A DNA stretch of 64,000 nucleotides from Hymenobacter glacieicola (GCF_014640315.1 NZ_BMGS01000011.1:1-64000); one strand, 5' to 3'; positions 25,360-38,917 are shown, counted from the stretch's first letter. Translations and numbers: made by a program. The notes: generated from the letters alone by a model not told the origin.

Positions 25360-26544
25360 ATGCTTACTCCTCGCCAGCTTTTCCTGCGCCACCAGGCCCA
25401 GACCTCCGATTTTCCCCTGCTGCTCGAAATTGAGCGCGCCGAAGGTGTGTACATGTACGATGCCGAAGGCCAGCGCTACCTCGACTTGATTTCCGGTATT
25501 GGCGTCAGCAACGTGGGCCACCGCCACCCGCGCGTGCTCCAGGCCATTCAGGATCAGCTGGATAAGTACCTGCACCTGATGGTGTACGGGGAGGTAGTAC
25601 AGGCCCCCCCCGCCCAGCTAGCCGAGGCCCTGCACCAGACCCTGCCGGCCCACCTCGACAACGTATACTTCACCAACTCCGGCACCGAGGCCGTGGAAGG
25701 GGCCCTGAAGCTGGCCAAGCGCCACACGGGCCGCACCGGCCTGCTTTCCAGCTACAACGCCTACCACGGCTCTACTCATGGGGCCCTGAGCATCACTGGC
25801 TCCGAGGGGTTTAAGAACGCCTTTCGGCCCCTGCTGCCCGAGGTGCGCCACTTCCGCCACAACCACTTCGAGGACCTGCAGCTGATAAACGAGCACACGG
25901 CCGCCGTGGTCATTGAAACGGTGCAGGGCGAAGCCGGCGTGCGGGTGCCCGCGCCCGGCTACCTGCCGGCCCTGCGCCAGCGCTGCACCGAGGTCGGGGC
26001 CCTGCTCATTCTCGATGAAATCCAGTGTGGCTTCGGGCGCACCGGCACGTTCTGGGCCTTTGAGCAGTTCGGCATCGAGCCCGATATTCTACTGACGGCC
26101 AAGGGCATGGGTGGCGGTATGCCCATTGGGGCCTTTATTTCGTCCCAGGAAATTATGGCGGGCTTCAAGACCAACCCCATTCTGGGGCACTGCACTACCT
26201 TTGGGGGGCACCCGGTGTCGTGCGCCGCTTCCCTGGCTACGTTGCGGGTTATTCAGGAAGAAAACCTGCTGGCCGGGGTAGCCGATAAAGCGGCCCGCTT
26301 CCGCCGGCAGCTGGTGCACCCGGCTATTCGGGAAGTGCGGAACTGGGGGCTGCTGATGGCCGTGGAGTTTGAGTCGTTCGAGGTACTCAAGCCCATCATC
26401 GACCACGCCCTCTGGCAGGAGCACATTCTCACCGACTGGTTTCTGTTCTGCGACAACTCCCTGCGCATCGCCCCGCCCCTAACCATCACCGACGCCCAAA
26501 TTGACGAGGCCTGCACCGCCCTGCTTAGGTCAATTAACAGCTAA
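25360..26544 (+). CDS. class III PLP-dependent aminotransferase
   Basis: Acetylornithine/ornithine/GABA-type transaminase of 394 aa. It has NSGTEAVEGALKLAKRHTG (phosphate cup), IETVQGEAG, LILDEIQCGFGRTG and the PLP Lys248 in LTAKGMGGGMPIGA. The amino donor is not decidable here: there are no arg or lysine-biosynthesis genes beside it. The start follows a TACCTTTG box. Confidence 0.92.
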   Translation: MLTPRQLFLRHQAQTSDFPLLLEIERAEGVYMYDAEGQRYLDLISGIGVSNVGHRHPRVLQAIQDQLDKYLHLMVYGEVVQAPPAQLAEALHQTLPAHLDNVYFTNSGTEAVEGALKLAKRHTGRTGLLSSYNAYHGSTHGALSITGSEGFKNAFRPLLPEVRHFRHNHFEDLQLINEHTAAVVIETVQGEAGVRVPAPGYLPALRQRCTEVGALLILDEIQCGFGRTGTFWAFEQFGIEPDILLTAKGMGGGMPIGAFISSQEIMAGFKTNPILGHCTTFGGHPVSCAASLATLRVIQEENLLAGVADKAARFRRQLVHPAIREVRNWGLLMAVEFESFEVLKPIIDHALWQEHILTDWFLFCDNSLRIAPPLTITDAQIDEACTALLRSINS

Positions 26545-26555
26545 GCAGGATTAAC

Positions 26556-26603
26556 CAGGAGCCGTTCAACGCACTTAAAAAAATCGTTGAACGGCTCATT
26601 TTC
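26556..26603. terminator. bidirectional hairpin terminator
   Basis: A 13-bp stem GAGCCGTTCAACG/CGTTGAACGGCTC has A-rich and T-rich flanks. It serves the converging aminotransferase and TerB genes. Confidence 0.85.
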
Positions 26604-26615
26604 AGGCCTTTATCC

Positions 26616-27050
26616 TTAACTGTTATTTTGTAATTGCTCCAGCGTATCATCTTTAATCTGCTGGCGCGGGAAGCCGTCTTTCACGCCCTGGGAGATTTTG
26701 CGCACCAGCACGGCCACGATGTCCTTGCGGAAACCGAGTTTCTCGGCCATATCCACGCAGAAGTCCATTTCGGTGTCGTCCACTACCCCGTCGGCCAGCA
26801 TCATATCCACCAGGTCGAAAATCTGGTCGAACCGTTCGGAATCGTTATCTGGAATAATTAGCTGCACCGCACTGGCGTTGCCCACAATCGAGCGCACCTC
26901 ATCGGCCCGCATGCCGTTTTTTTTGCCCACCGTCACGATAAAGCTCATTTCCCGCTCGTCAATGTGCCCATCGGCCTTGGCCAGCGCCACCAGGTTCATG
27001 ATGTGGCTTTTGACTTTCTTGGTCTGTTCATTTTCAAAAAAACCAAACAT
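26616..27050 (-). CDS. TerB-like protein
   Basis: Cytoplasmic all-helical protein of 144 aa in the TerB/DjlA-N superfamily. It has paired acidic helices typical of the fold: ALAKADGHIDEREMSFI and MMLADGVVDDTEMDFCVDMAEKLG. These Asp-rich turns bind metal in TerB. No other tellurite-resistance genes are present, so the role is probably general stress. Confidence 0.85.
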   Translation of the reverse strand: MFGFFENEQTKKVKSHIMNLVALAKADGHIDEREMSFIVTVGKKNGMRADEVRSIVGNASAVQLIIPDNDSERFDQIFDLVDMMLADGVVDDTEMDFCVDMAEKLGFRKDIVAVLVRKISQGVKDGFPRQQIKDDTLEQLQNNS

Positions 27051-27314
27051 ACGAACGGGGCATTAGGTAGAATGGGTGGGATGGGACAGCGGAAAGCACA
27101 ACGGCCCCGTAATCGGGGCCGGGCCATTGTACTAGTCAAGATAGCCAGTTGTGGCCCGTTGTGCAATAGCTCGCATACGCAGCTCGAGAAAAAAGGGCCG
27201 TCCGTGGGGGCTATTTTATCTTTTAAACGGCTACAGGCTGTACTTTCCCCGCGGATTTACCACCTTTGCCCGGCCCGGCTTTGTCGGGCTTTTGTTTGAG
27301 TACCGAACAGATTT

Positions 27315-28289
27315 ATGATGAAACGCATTGCAGTTTTCACCAGTGGAGGCGACGCGCCCGGCATGAACGCGGCTATTCGGGCTGTGGTCCGCACGGCCGT
27401 CTACCACGGCATTGAAGTATACGGCATCATGCGCGGCTACAGCGGCATGATCAAGGGCGAGTTTGTGAAGCTGGATTCCGCTTCCGTAGCCAATACCATT
27501 CAAAAGGGAGGCACTATTCTGAAGTCGGCGCGCAGCCAGAAATTCCTGACCAAGGAAGGCCGCCAGCAGGCCTTCGACCAGTTGGTAAACCATGGTATCG
27601 ATGGCTTGGTGGCTATTGGGGGCAACGGCACCTTTACCGGGGCCATGATCTTCGAGCAGGAGTTCGGCATTCCTACGGTAGGCGCCCCCGGCACCATTGA
27701 CAATGACCTGTACGGTACTGACTATACCATTGGCTACGACACGGCCGTGAACACGGCCCTGGAGGCCATTGACAAAATCCGCGACACGGCCGACTCTCAC
27801 GACCGGTGCTTTTTCGTGGAAGTAATGGGGCGCGACTCCGGTTACATTGCCATTCCGTGCGCCATCGGCGGTGGGGCCGAAATTGTCATGATTCCGGAAA
27901 CGCAAATGTCGACGGAAGCGGTGGTGGACAACCTCAAAACCAGCTGGCAGCGCTCCAAAACCTCGTTTCTGGTGGTAGTGGCTGAGGGAGATGAGGAAGG
28001 CAATGCCCACGCGGTGGCTCAGCAGGTGAAAGCCGCTATTCCCGAGCTCGATACCCGCGTAACCATTATCGGGCATATTCAGCGCGGCGGCTCGCCCTCC
28101 GCTGCCGACCGCATGCTAGCCTCCCAGATTGGCATTGCAGCCGTAGAGGGCCTGATGAACGGCATGCGCAACGTCATGGCCGGCATCGTGGACCGCAAGC
28201 TGGTGTACACCCCGTTCGTAGACACTATTCACAAAAAGAAAATGATCAACCAAAGCTTCATGCGCATGGTTGAAATCCTGAGCGTATAA
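27315..28289 (+). CDS. pfkA: 6-phosphofructokinase
   Basis: Glycolytic enzyme phosphorylating fructose 6-phosphate, 324 aa, the length of bacterial PfkA. FTSGGDAPGMNAAIRAVVR binds nucleotide. PGTIDNDLYGTDYTIGYDTA contains the catalytic Asp. VMGRDSGYIA binds substrate and HIQRGGSPSAADR lies at the effector/substrate region. The usual GGDGS/T loop is GGNGT here, replacing the Asp near the Mg-ATP site but keeping the Gly that goes with ATP rather than pyrophosphate. A second ATG at 27318 is equally possible. Terminator downstream. Confidence 0.95.
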   Translation: MMKRIAVFTSGGDAPGMNAAIRAVVRTAVYHGIEVYGIMRGYSGMIKGEFVKLDSASVANTIQKGGTILKSARSQKFLTKEGRQQAFDQLVNHGIDGLVAIGGNGTFTGAMIFEQEFGIPTVGAPGTIDNDLYGTDYTIGYDTAVNTALEAIDKIRDTADSHDRCFFVEVMGRDSGYIAIPCAIGGGAEIVMIPETQMSTEAVVDNLKTSWQRSKTSFLVVVAEGDEEGNAHAVAQQVKAAIPELDTRVTIIGHIQRGGSPSAADRMLASQIGIAAVEGLMNGMRNVMAGIVDRKLVYTPFVDTIHKKKMINQSFMRMVEILSV

Positions 28290-28318
28290 GCTAGCTTCCG
28301 GGCGGCTCCGCTAGCTCA

Positions 28319-28353
28319 ATTCCCTGCCAGAGCATACAGGTCTGGCAGGGAAT
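28319..28353 (+). terminator. Rho-independent terminator of pfkA
   Basis: A perfect 13-bp stem ATTCCCTGCCAGA/TCTGGCAGGGAAT is followed by a T-rich run. Confidence 0.85.
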
Positions 28354-28392
28354 TTGTGTTTTGCTATATATCTCTACTATTATTTTCCTCCT

Positions 28393-29004
28393 ATGTCTGT
28401 GCACTACTCTTCTGCCCTTTTGCTAGGTTTCTTATGCGCCCTGGCCCAGCCTAGCCACGCTCAACAGCACTCAACTACCCCTCCCGCCCATCGGCCGGCC
28501 TTGTTTCGAGTTGGGGCAGGTAGTGCACTCAATGGCTCCGGCGATTATCCGGTATTCAAGACTTACCTGGAATATGCCCCCCAAGTAGGCCAGCAGCTGC
28601 GGCTGGGGTCACGGCTGGCCTACATTGGCAACTCGCACCCTCGTCAGCTCCGCGACGGATATTCGATTCCACAGGAGTACCGGGCTGTGAATATAGAGCA
28701 AGAGATATACTGGCTTCCTTTCGGGGCTGGTAAAGTGGTAGAATTTGGGGTTGGCGGCGGCGTGGTAGCGGGCTATTCAAAGCAGAAAAGCTATAAAGCT
28801 GCGGGGTTTAACAGCCAGCAAGAATTCTTCTACACTCCTGATAATACGGAAGGTATGCACCTGGGCTATATTGGCTCACTCTACTCGGATGTTGCGCTGA
28901 ACCCAGCGCGTACTTGGCGCCTTGGGGGCCGGGTAGCCTTGCAACATGACACGCGCGGTACGATTCTGCCTGGTGGCCAGTTGCAACTTAGTCGGGCTTG
29001 GTGA
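28393..29004 (+). CDS. hypothetical exported protein, 203 aa
   Basis: A signal peptide (YSSALLLGFLCALAQPSHAQ) precedes a beta-rich protein with Gly/Tyr-rich strands (KVVEFGVGGGVVAGYSKQKSY, RTWRLGGRVALQHD) suggesting a small outer-membrane barrel. No family recognised. Its codon usage looks more AT-rich than its neighbours, possibly a later acquisition. The start follows a TCCTCCT-like stretch; a longer frame begins at 28354. Confidence 0.65.
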   Translation: MSVHYSSALLLGFLCALAQPSHAQQHSTTPPAHRPALFRVGAGSALNGSGDYPVFKTYLEYAPQVGQQLRLGSRLAYIGNSHPRQLRDGYSIPQEYRAVNIEQEIYWLPFGAGKVVEFGVGGGVVAGYSKQKSYKAAGFNSQQEFFYTPDNTEGMHLGYIGSLYSDVALNPARTWRLGGRVALQHDTRGTILPGGQLQLSRAW

Positions 29005-29023
29005 AACGGGAGGTCGCATTCTG

Positions 29024-29917
29024 CTACCCTATTTCCTCCGGGTGGAACCACTGGTACCGGGGGTCGCGGCGAAGCCAGGTGAGCTGGCGTTTGGCGTAGC
29101 GGCGGGAGTTGCGCTTGAGTAGGCGCACGGCTTCGGCGTAGTCGTAGTGACCCTCGAAATACTGGAACAGCTCCTGGTAGCCCACCGTTTGCAGGGCATT
29201 GTGGTGGCGGTGCGGGTAAAGGCTGCGGGCTTCGGCTTCCAGGCCGGCGGCCAGCATTTGGTCCATGCGCTGGTCGATGCGCTGGTAGAGCTCTTCCCGT
29301 TCCCTAGTGAGGGCCACTTTCACTACCCGAAATGGCCGGGGAGCCGCCGTAGCTCCGTGAAAAGAGCTGAACGGCTGGCCCGTAGCCCGGCTGATTTCCA
29401 GGGCCCGCAACACCCGCTGCGGGTTCTGGCGGTCGATGCGGGCGTGGGTTACGGGGTCCAGGCGTTCCAGTTCGGCCACCAGCGGCTCCAGGCCGTGGGC
29501 TTCCAGCTCGGCCCGTAGCTGCTCCCGGACGGCGGGCGGGGCGGCGGGCAGCTCATCCAGGCCCTCCGTTACGGCGTGCAGATACAGGCCCGAGCCACCC
29601 GTCAGAATAACCACGCGGTGCCGCTGAAACAGTTCTGCCAGCAGGGTCAGCGCGTCCTGCTCAAACCGGCCGGCGTTGTACTCTTCCGTAATACTATGGG
29701 AGTTGATGAAATGGTGCGGCACGCCCTGCATTTCCTCCGGGGTGGGCTTGGCGGTTCCGATGTTCAGCTCCCGAAAAAACTGCCGCGAGTCGGCCGATAC
29801 GATTTCCGTTTGCAGCTCCTGGGCCAGGCGCACACACAAGGCCGTTTTGCCGACGGCCGTTGGCCCCGTAACAACCAGGAGCGTGGGTTCAGTGGCAGCG
29901 GTAAGTTCGGCAAGCAT
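29024..29917 (-). CDS. miaA: tRNA dimethylallyltransferase MiaA
   Basis: Transfers dimethylallyl to N6 of A37 in tRNAs reading codons starting with U; about 297 aa. P-loop VTGPTAVGKT, SADSRQFFRELNIGTAKPT and LTGGSGLYLHAV are diagnostic, and QTVGYQELFQYFEG is in the C-terminal part. The frame extends to 29986, but a TATCTTTG promoter box (29945-29952) lies inside that extension, so the ATG at 29917 is the likely start. Confidence 0.95.
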   Translation of the reverse strand: MLAELTAATEPTLLVVTGPTAVGKTALCVRLAQELQTEIVSADSRQFFRELNIGTAKPTPEEMQGVPHHFINSHSITEEYNAGRFEQDALTLLAELFQRHRVVILTGGSGLYLHAVTEGLDELPAAPPAVREQLRAELEAHGLEPLVAELERLDPVTHARIDRQNPQRVLRALEISRATGQPFSSFHGATAAPRPFRVVKVALTREREELYQRIDQRMDQMLAAGLEAEARSLYPHRHHNALQTVGYQELFQYFEGHYDYAEAVRLLKRNSRRYAKRQLTWLRRDPRYQWFHPEEIG

Positions 29918-29944
29918 GGTGGGGGTAGCAGAAAGATGAGCCGG

Positions 29945-29952
29945 CAAAGATA
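29945..29952 (-). promoter_or_regulatory. -7 box TATCTTTG of miaA
   Basis: The minus-strand match to TAnnTTTG is 28 nt before the ATG at 29917 and fixes the miaA start. Confidence 0.6.
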
Positions 29953-30026
29953 CGGGCATCAGGAGCTTGCGCGGGGGCTTTGTCAAGCAGCCACTACTAC
30001 GGCGGGCGCCTAGCTCAGAGGCCGCC

Positions 30027-31157
30027 CTACCCTACCACCTCCCGGTACAAAGCCAGCAGCCGCGCTTCTTCGTGCTGCCAACTGAGTTGGGTCCGGGCCC
30101 GGCGGCAGTTATCAGCCAGGCGGTGGTAGCGGGCCGCGTCGCCGCCCGGCAGCAAGCGGTTAAGGGCTGCCGCTAGGGTTGCCGGCGCCAGGTCGGTAAT
30201 CAGGTCGGCCACCTCGTACTGCTCGTTCAGGGCGCGGTACTCGGGAAAGTCGATGACCAGCTGCGGAATGCCGGCGTGCAGGTAGTCGAAGAACTTGTTA
30301 GCCAGGGAGTAGTAGTAGCTCAGGCCTTGGTTTTCAAGCAGCATCACGCCTACCGTGGCCTGGCGGGTCAGCTCCCGCAGCTGGGCCGGCAGCACGTAGC
30401 CCCGAAACTCCACCTGCCCGCTGACCAGCAACCCGAGGCGGTCCGCCCGGGCCCGCAAGTCCACCGACAGGTCGCCTTCGCCGCACACCACCAGCCGGCC
30501 GTTTACCCGGGGCATGGCCTCCAGCAGCTGCTCCAGGCCCCGGCCGGCGTTCAGGGCCCCCTGATAAAGAATAAACCCGCCGGCCGGCGCGGCGGCCGGG
30601 GCGGGCGGCAGTTCTTCGTTGGTGAGGCGGCTGATGTTGCGGATTACCTCGAAGGGCCGGCCGTAGCGCTGCTTCAGCAGGGCCGCCAGGGCTGGCCCCA
30701 CGGTGTAAGCCCGCGTGGCGCGCAGCACAATAAACTGCTCTACCCACCGCCAGAGCCGCTGCACCCGGGGGCGGGCTACTACTTCCGGCACCTCCGTAAA
30801 CAGCTCGTGGGCATCGTAGAGAAACGGCTGGCTGCTCAGCCGCGCCCGCAGCCACACGGGTAGGGCGGTATCCAGGTCGATGGCGCACCAGGCGGCGGCC
30901 CGCTGGCCCAGCAAAAACAGCAGCAGCCGCACCGTAAACTCCAGGTAAAACAGCTTACCCCGCGTGTTCCAGCAGCGCAAGCGGTGCTGCTGGTAGGGCT
31001 GCGGGGTGAGCGGCAAAGAACCCGGCCACTGCCGCCCCACCAGCAATACATCGTAGCCGGCCCGGGCCAGGGAACCACAGATGCGCTGCATCCGTTGGTC
31101 GTAATTTAAATCCGTTGTAACGGTGAAAATCAGGCGAAGCGGCGCAGGAGAGGGCAA
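30027..31157 (-). CDS. GT4-type glycosyltransferase
   Basis: GT-B fold glycosyltransferase of 376 aa. The N-terminal half has the acceptor-side Rossmann segment (DVLLVGRQWPG) and a hydrophobic, probably membrane-associated stretch (LEFTVRLLLFLLGQ). YDAHELFTEVPEV and the C-terminal donor domain (GGFILYQGALNAGRGLEQLLEAMP, VVCGEGD, SLANKFFDYLHAGIPQLVID) are typical of GT4 family members that build cell-surface glycans. No polysaccharide cluster surrounds it. Confidence 0.88.
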   Translation of the reverse strand: MPSPAPLRLIFTVTTDLNYDQRMQRICGSLARAGYDVLLVGRQWPGSLPLTPQPYQQHRLRCWNTRGKLFYLEFTVRLLLFLLGQRAAAWCAIDLDTALPVWLRARLSSQPFLYDAHELFTEVPEVVARPRVQRLWRWVEQFIVLRATRAYTVGPALAALLKQRYGRPFEVIRNISRLTNEELPPAPAAAPAGGFILYQGALNAGRGLEQLLEAMPRVNGRLVVCGEGDLSVDLRARADRLGLLVSGQVEFRGYVLPAQLRELTRQATVGVMLLENQGLSYYYSLANKFFDYLHAGIPQLVIDFPEYRALNEQYEVADLITDLAPATLAAALNRLLPGGDAARYHRLADNCRRARTQLSWQHEEARLLALYREVVG

Positions 31158-31265
31158 GTTCCTAGTCGAGAAAGGGCGGTAGTTTCAGGAATTGTCGCCA
31201 ATTTAAGAACTTCATCCGGTGCCTGGCCTTGTGCCTGGCCTGCTCCCGCGCATCCTCCTTCTTCC

Positions 31266-35339
<4,074 letters not shown>

Positions 35340-35423
35340 CCAGCCACCCCGCTTGTTGCGCCACTGGCTTTTGACAACCACCCTCACAACCCCTCACCGA
35401 AGTACCCACTCTTTCTCCCTCTT

Positions 35424-35801
35424 ATGGCCGACTCTAAAACTATCTTGATTGCTGAGGACAGCTCCGTTATCCTGAACCTGACCAAGAAGATTCTGGAACT
35501 CCAGAAGTATCGTATCGTCTCGGCCAAAAATGGCGGCGAAGTCATCAAGCAGGTGGAAAGCCAGCCCATTGACTGTGTGCTGATGGACATCAACATTCCC
35601 GTGAAGGACGGCATGGAATGCACCCGCGAAATCCGCCGCCACTCCGACCCGCGCATTGCCAAGATTCCGGTTATTGCCATTACCGGCAACGCCAACAACT
35701 ACTCCATGGAGCAGTTCCGGGAGGCCGGCGTAACCGACTATCTGCCCAAGCCCCTGGACTTTGACGCCCTGGTGCGCGTGGTGAAGCAGTACATCGGCTA
35801 G
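35424..35801 (+). CDS. single-domain response regulator
   Basis: CheY-like receiver of 125 aa with no output domain. Acidic pair ED (11-12), phospho-acceptor Asp55 in LMDINIPVKDG, Thr in IAITGNANN and Lys in LPKPLDFD are all present. It lies 84 nt after the hybrid kinase with its HPt domain, so it likely accepts phosphate from it. Confidence 0.93.
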   Translation: MADSKTILIAEDSSVILNLTKKILELQKYRIVSAKNGGEVIKQVESQPIDCVLMDINIPVKDGMECTREIRRHSDPRIAKIPVIAITGNANNYSMEQFREAGVTDYLPKPLDFDALVRVVKQYIG

Positions 35802-35817
35802 CCGAATTAATAATTGA

Positions 35818-35902
35818 GAATTAGTAATTAAGAATTGGGGCCTTGCTTCCTGTTCGTGGCTTTCCGGGCAATTATTAGTTCTTAATTCTTAATTACTAAT
35901 TC
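35818..35902. repeat. AT-rich inverted repeat, 19-bp arms
   Basis: GAATTAGTAATTAAGAATT (35818-35836) and its perfect complement (35884-35902) frame a GC-rich 47-nt centre. The element fills the gap between the receiver and MBL genes and ends 7 nt before the GTG start of the latter. A palindrome of this composition is unlike family 1. Confidence 0.9.
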
Positions 35903-35909
35903 AAACGAA

Positions 35910-36677
35910 GTGGAAATCACCTTCCTTGGTACGGGCACGTCGCAGGGCGTGCCCGTCATTGGCTGCTCCTGCATAGTATGCCGGTCCGTGGACTACCGCG
36001 ACAAGCGGCTGCGGGTTTCAGTGCATCTGCAGGTAGAAGGCAAAAGCATCATCATAGATTCAGGCCCCGATTTTCGGCAGCAGGCCTTGCGGGAGCACAT
36101 CAACCACCTCGATGCGCTGGTGTTCACCCACGAGCACAAGGATCATACCGGCGGCCTTGACGACATCCGGGCCTATAATTTTCGTCAGCAGCAGGACATG
36201 CCCCTGCACGCCGAGCCGCGAGTGCTCGACCAGCTCCGGCGCGAGTACGCCTATATCTTTTCCGAGCACAAATACCCCGGCATTCCGCAGGTCCAGACGC
36301 ACCCCATTCTCAGCGACACCGACAGCTTTTGGGTGGAAGGCGTGGAGTTTCAGCCCATCAGGGCCCTGCATTATAAGCTACCGGTGCTGGGTTTCCGGGT
36401 TGGGGGCTTTACCTACGTTACCGATGCCAACCACTTGGGTCCGGAAGCCCTGGAACGCATGCGGGGCTCGGAAGTCATCGTGCTGAACGCCCTGCGCCAC
36501 GAGCAGCACATTTCTCACTTCACCCTGCGGGAAGCCGTCGATATTCTGGAGGACCTGGCCCCCAGCCGCGCCTACCTCACCCACATCAGCCACCAGCTCG
36601 GCCGCCACCGCGAAATTGAGGCTGGGCTACCTAGCTTCATTAAGTTGGCGTATGACGGCCTGCGCGTGAGACTGTAA
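35910..36677 (+). CDS. MBL-fold hydrolase, PhnP-like
   Basis: Metallo-beta-lactamase fold phosphodiesterase of 255 aa with a GTG start. It has the GTGTSQGVPVIGCSCIVC opening, whose Cys residues form the structural zinc site of PhnP-type enzymes, and the catalytic motif THEHKDHTGG (HxHxDH). YVTDANH and a late His in LTHISHQLG complete the metal ligands. PhnP hydrolyses cyclic phosphodiesters; whether this protein acts on a cyclic phosphoribose or another cyclic phosphate is not known. No phn genes are nearby. Confidence 0.88.
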   Translation: MEITFLGTGTSQGVPVIGCSCIVCRSVDYRDKRLRVSVHLQVEGKSIIIDSGPDFRQQALREHINHLDALVFTHEHKDHTGGLDDIRAYNFRQQQDMPLHAEPRVLDQLRREYAYIFSEHKYPGIPQVQTHPILSDTDSFWVEGVEFQPIRALHYKLPVLGFRVGGFTYVTDANHLGPEALERMRGSEVIVLNALRHEQHISHFTLREAVDILEDLAPSRAYLTHISHQLGRHREIEAGLPSFIKLAYDGLRVRL

Positions 36678-36696
36678 GCGCCGCGTGGGAAATAGA

Positions 36697-37161
36697 TTAC
36701 GGCTTCGTAATGCGTAGCACGACGGAAAGGTCTTTCTTCTGGGGCTGCGTCACGTTTTCTGCCACGATGTAGCGGTGATAGTACAGGACGTAGCGCCGGT
36801 TATTAGCCCGCACGCTGGTTGTATCAATCCAATTGGCTGCGCGAGTACGGGCCTGACTTACCGGCATCTTTACTTGCTGCGTTTGTCCCCGCTGGTCTGT
36901 AATGCTCAGAGTAGGCGCCACAAAATCAGCCACAAAGCACCGGGCATTGGGTGGGCAGAAGCTGTACTGTAGTTCGGCAACCGAAACGGTCAATTCCGCT
37001 GAGTTAGTTACTGGCAGCTTAGCCTGCTGTCGGTAATACAAAGAAAATTCCTGGTCGAACCCCACGACAACGGCAGCCGGCACCGCCTCAGTTGCAGTGT
37101 CTGAGCTTTGGCACGCTGCCAGGGCCAGAGTCGAAATGAGGGGTAGTATATAGTTTCTCAT
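36697..37161 (-). CDS. hypothetical lipoprotein, 154 aa
   Basis: A signal peptide with lipobox LAAC (ISTLALAAC) is followed by a small beta-rich domain with two Cys in SFCPPNARCF and a basic C-terminus. No family recognised. It converges with the MBL gene. Confidence 0.7.
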   Translation of the reverse strand: MRNYILPLISTLALAACQSSDTATEAVPAAVVVGFDQEFSLYYRQQAKLPVTNSAELTVSVAELQYSFCPPNARCFVADFVAPTLSITDQRGQTQQVKMPVSQARTRAANWIDTTSVRANNRRYVLYYHRYIVAENVTQPQKKDLSVVLRITKP

Positions 37162-37327
37162 GAGTGGGAACGGGGGAATAGGAAGGAGACCCGGATTACA
37201 CCTTTTACTTAATTCTTCAGAGTCGGAGCAAGCGCTAAAAGTTGCAAGTACTGCTGCATTACCTCCAGGCTCTATTTGCTTTCTACCATCTTGCGCCTTC
37301 CATAAGCGCCTTTAGCCTCAAACCATA

Positions 37328-38917
37328 ATGCACACCAACTACTACTTCCTGCGTCAACTGGCGCCGGCTCTTACCCAGCAGCTGCAAGGCTACACGGTGG
37401 CCACGTGCTTTTCGCAGGAGAAAGACGAGTTGGTAATTGGACTGACCAATGGTGCGCAGGAGTTCTGGCTGAAGGCCCACCTGGCCGCAGCCGGCCCCAT
37501 GCTGACGATGCCGGAATCGTTTCACCGGGCCCGGCAGAATTCAGTGGACTTGCTGCCGAATTTGCTCGGCCAGCAGGTAAGAGCTGTTGCCGCCTGGCCC
37601 AACGACCGGGTGCTCCAGCTTACGTTTCAGCGTGGAGCTACCCTGCTGTTTAAGCTATATAGCACCCGGCCCAATGCGGTGTTCCGGCCTACCCCCGAAG
37701 CTCCAGCCGAACTGTTTCACCAGCGCTACACCGACGATGCGGAGTTGCGACCCGCGCCGGCAAATGCCGATGCATTTCCTACGCCTGCTGAAGCCAGCAA
37801 CCTGCCAGCAAACCCGCTCAAAGCCTATCCTAGCCTCAACGATGTGGCCCTGGCCTACCTGCGCACTCGCGGCTATGATCCGGCCCCGCTGGAGCGGAAG
37901 TGGCAGCTTGTACGAGAAACCGTGCTGGAGCTGGAAAACCCGGCGGCTTTTTACATCATTCGCTTCGACGGCCGCACGCGGCTGAGTTTGCTGCCCGTAG
38001 GTGAGGTAGAGTACACATTGCCGGCCACCGACCCCATCGGGGCGCTGCGGCGCTTTGTGCCGCTGCTGCTTAACCGCCGCGCCTACGAGGCGGAATTGCG
38101 GCAAGTGCGGCAGCAGCTGGAAAAGCGCGCCGATGAAGCTGCCACCAGTGCCCAACATGCCCGGCGGCGGCTGCACGCCCTGGAAAACACGGTGGGCTAC
38201 CGCCAGACCGCCGACCTAATTATGGCCCACCTCAGCCAGATTCCGGCCGGTGCCGCGCAGGTAGAGGTAGTGGACTTCTACCAGAACAATCAACCACGCA
38301 CGATTAAGCTCAAGCCCACCGAAACGCCCCAGCGCACGGCCCAGAACCTGTACCGCAAGGCCAAAAATCAGCAGCTAGAAACCCGGGAGCTAAGCGCCCG
38401 TGCCGAGCGGCGCGAAACAGAGGCCCTGTGGTGCCTGGAGCGCCTGGAGGAGCTGGCCGCCCTCCCCCCCGGCGACCTCCGCGCCCTCCGGCAGTGGCGC
38501 AAGCTGCACGGCCTTGATCCTGCCACTGCGGCCAAAGCGGCCCAGGAGCTGCCATTTAAGGTATTCGAGGACAGTGGCTTTACCATTCTGGTAGGCCGCA
38601 ACGCTCAGAACAACGACCTGCTCACGCAGCGCTACGCTCACAAAGACGACCTGTGGCTGCACGCCAAGGACGTTACGGGCTCCCATGTTGTCATTCGGCA
38701 GCGGCCCGGCCACGCGGTACCGGCCCCGGTGCTGGAGCGGGCGGCCCAGCTGGCGGCCTGGTACTCCCGCCGCAAAAATGACTCGCTCTGCCCCGTCACG
38801 TACACGCCTAAAAAGTTTGTGCGCAAGCCCAAGGGTGCCATTGCCGGCCAAGTGGTGGTGGAGCGCGAAAACGTGCTGCTGGTAGTGCCCGCCAATCCGT
38901 TTGAGCGAGTAGAATAG
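37328..38917 (+). CDS. rqcH: NFACT-family protein RqcH
   Basis: Ribosome quality-control factor of 529 aa, the bacterial homologue of NEMF/Rqc2 that adds C-terminal Ala tails to stalled nascent chains on 50S subunits. It has the NFACT-N domain (about 1-220), a central coiled-coil and helical region (about 255-420, QLEKRADEAATSAQHARRRL) and the C-terminal NFACT-R domain with the hallmark KDDLWLHAKDVTGSHVVIR. It is shorter than some RqcH but all parts are present. Confidence 0.9.
   Translation: MHTNYYFLRQLAPALTQQLQGYTVATCFSQEKDELVIGLTNGAQEFWLKAHLAAAGPMLTMPESFHRARQNSVDLLPNLLGQQVRAVAAWPNDRVLQLTFQRGATLLFKLYSTRPNAVFRPTPEAPAELFHQRYTDDAELRPAPANADAFPTPAEASNLPANPLKAYPSLNDVALAYLRTRGYDPAPLERKWQLVRETVLELENPAAFYIIRFDGRTRLSLLPVGEVEYTLPATDPIGALRRFVPLLLNRRAYEAELRQVRQQLEKRADEAATSAQHARRRLHALENTVGYRQTADLIMAHLSQIPAGAAQVEVVDFYQNNQPRTIKLKPTETPQRTAQNLYRKAKNQQLETRELSARAERRETEALWCLERLEELAALPPGDLRALRQWRKLHGLDPATAAKAAQELPFKVFEDSGFTILVGRNAQNNDLLTQRYAHKDDLWLHAKDVTGSHVVIRQRPGHAVPAPVLERAAQLAAWYSRRKNDSLCPVTYTPKKFVRKPKGAIAGQVVVERENVLLVVPANPFERVE

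Noticed and set aside
27103..27120. GGCCCCG-TAAT-CGGGGCC hairpin upstream of pfkA as terminator or riboswitch
   Set aside because: Short stem without T-run and no conserved riboswitch motif recognised; too little evidence to call.
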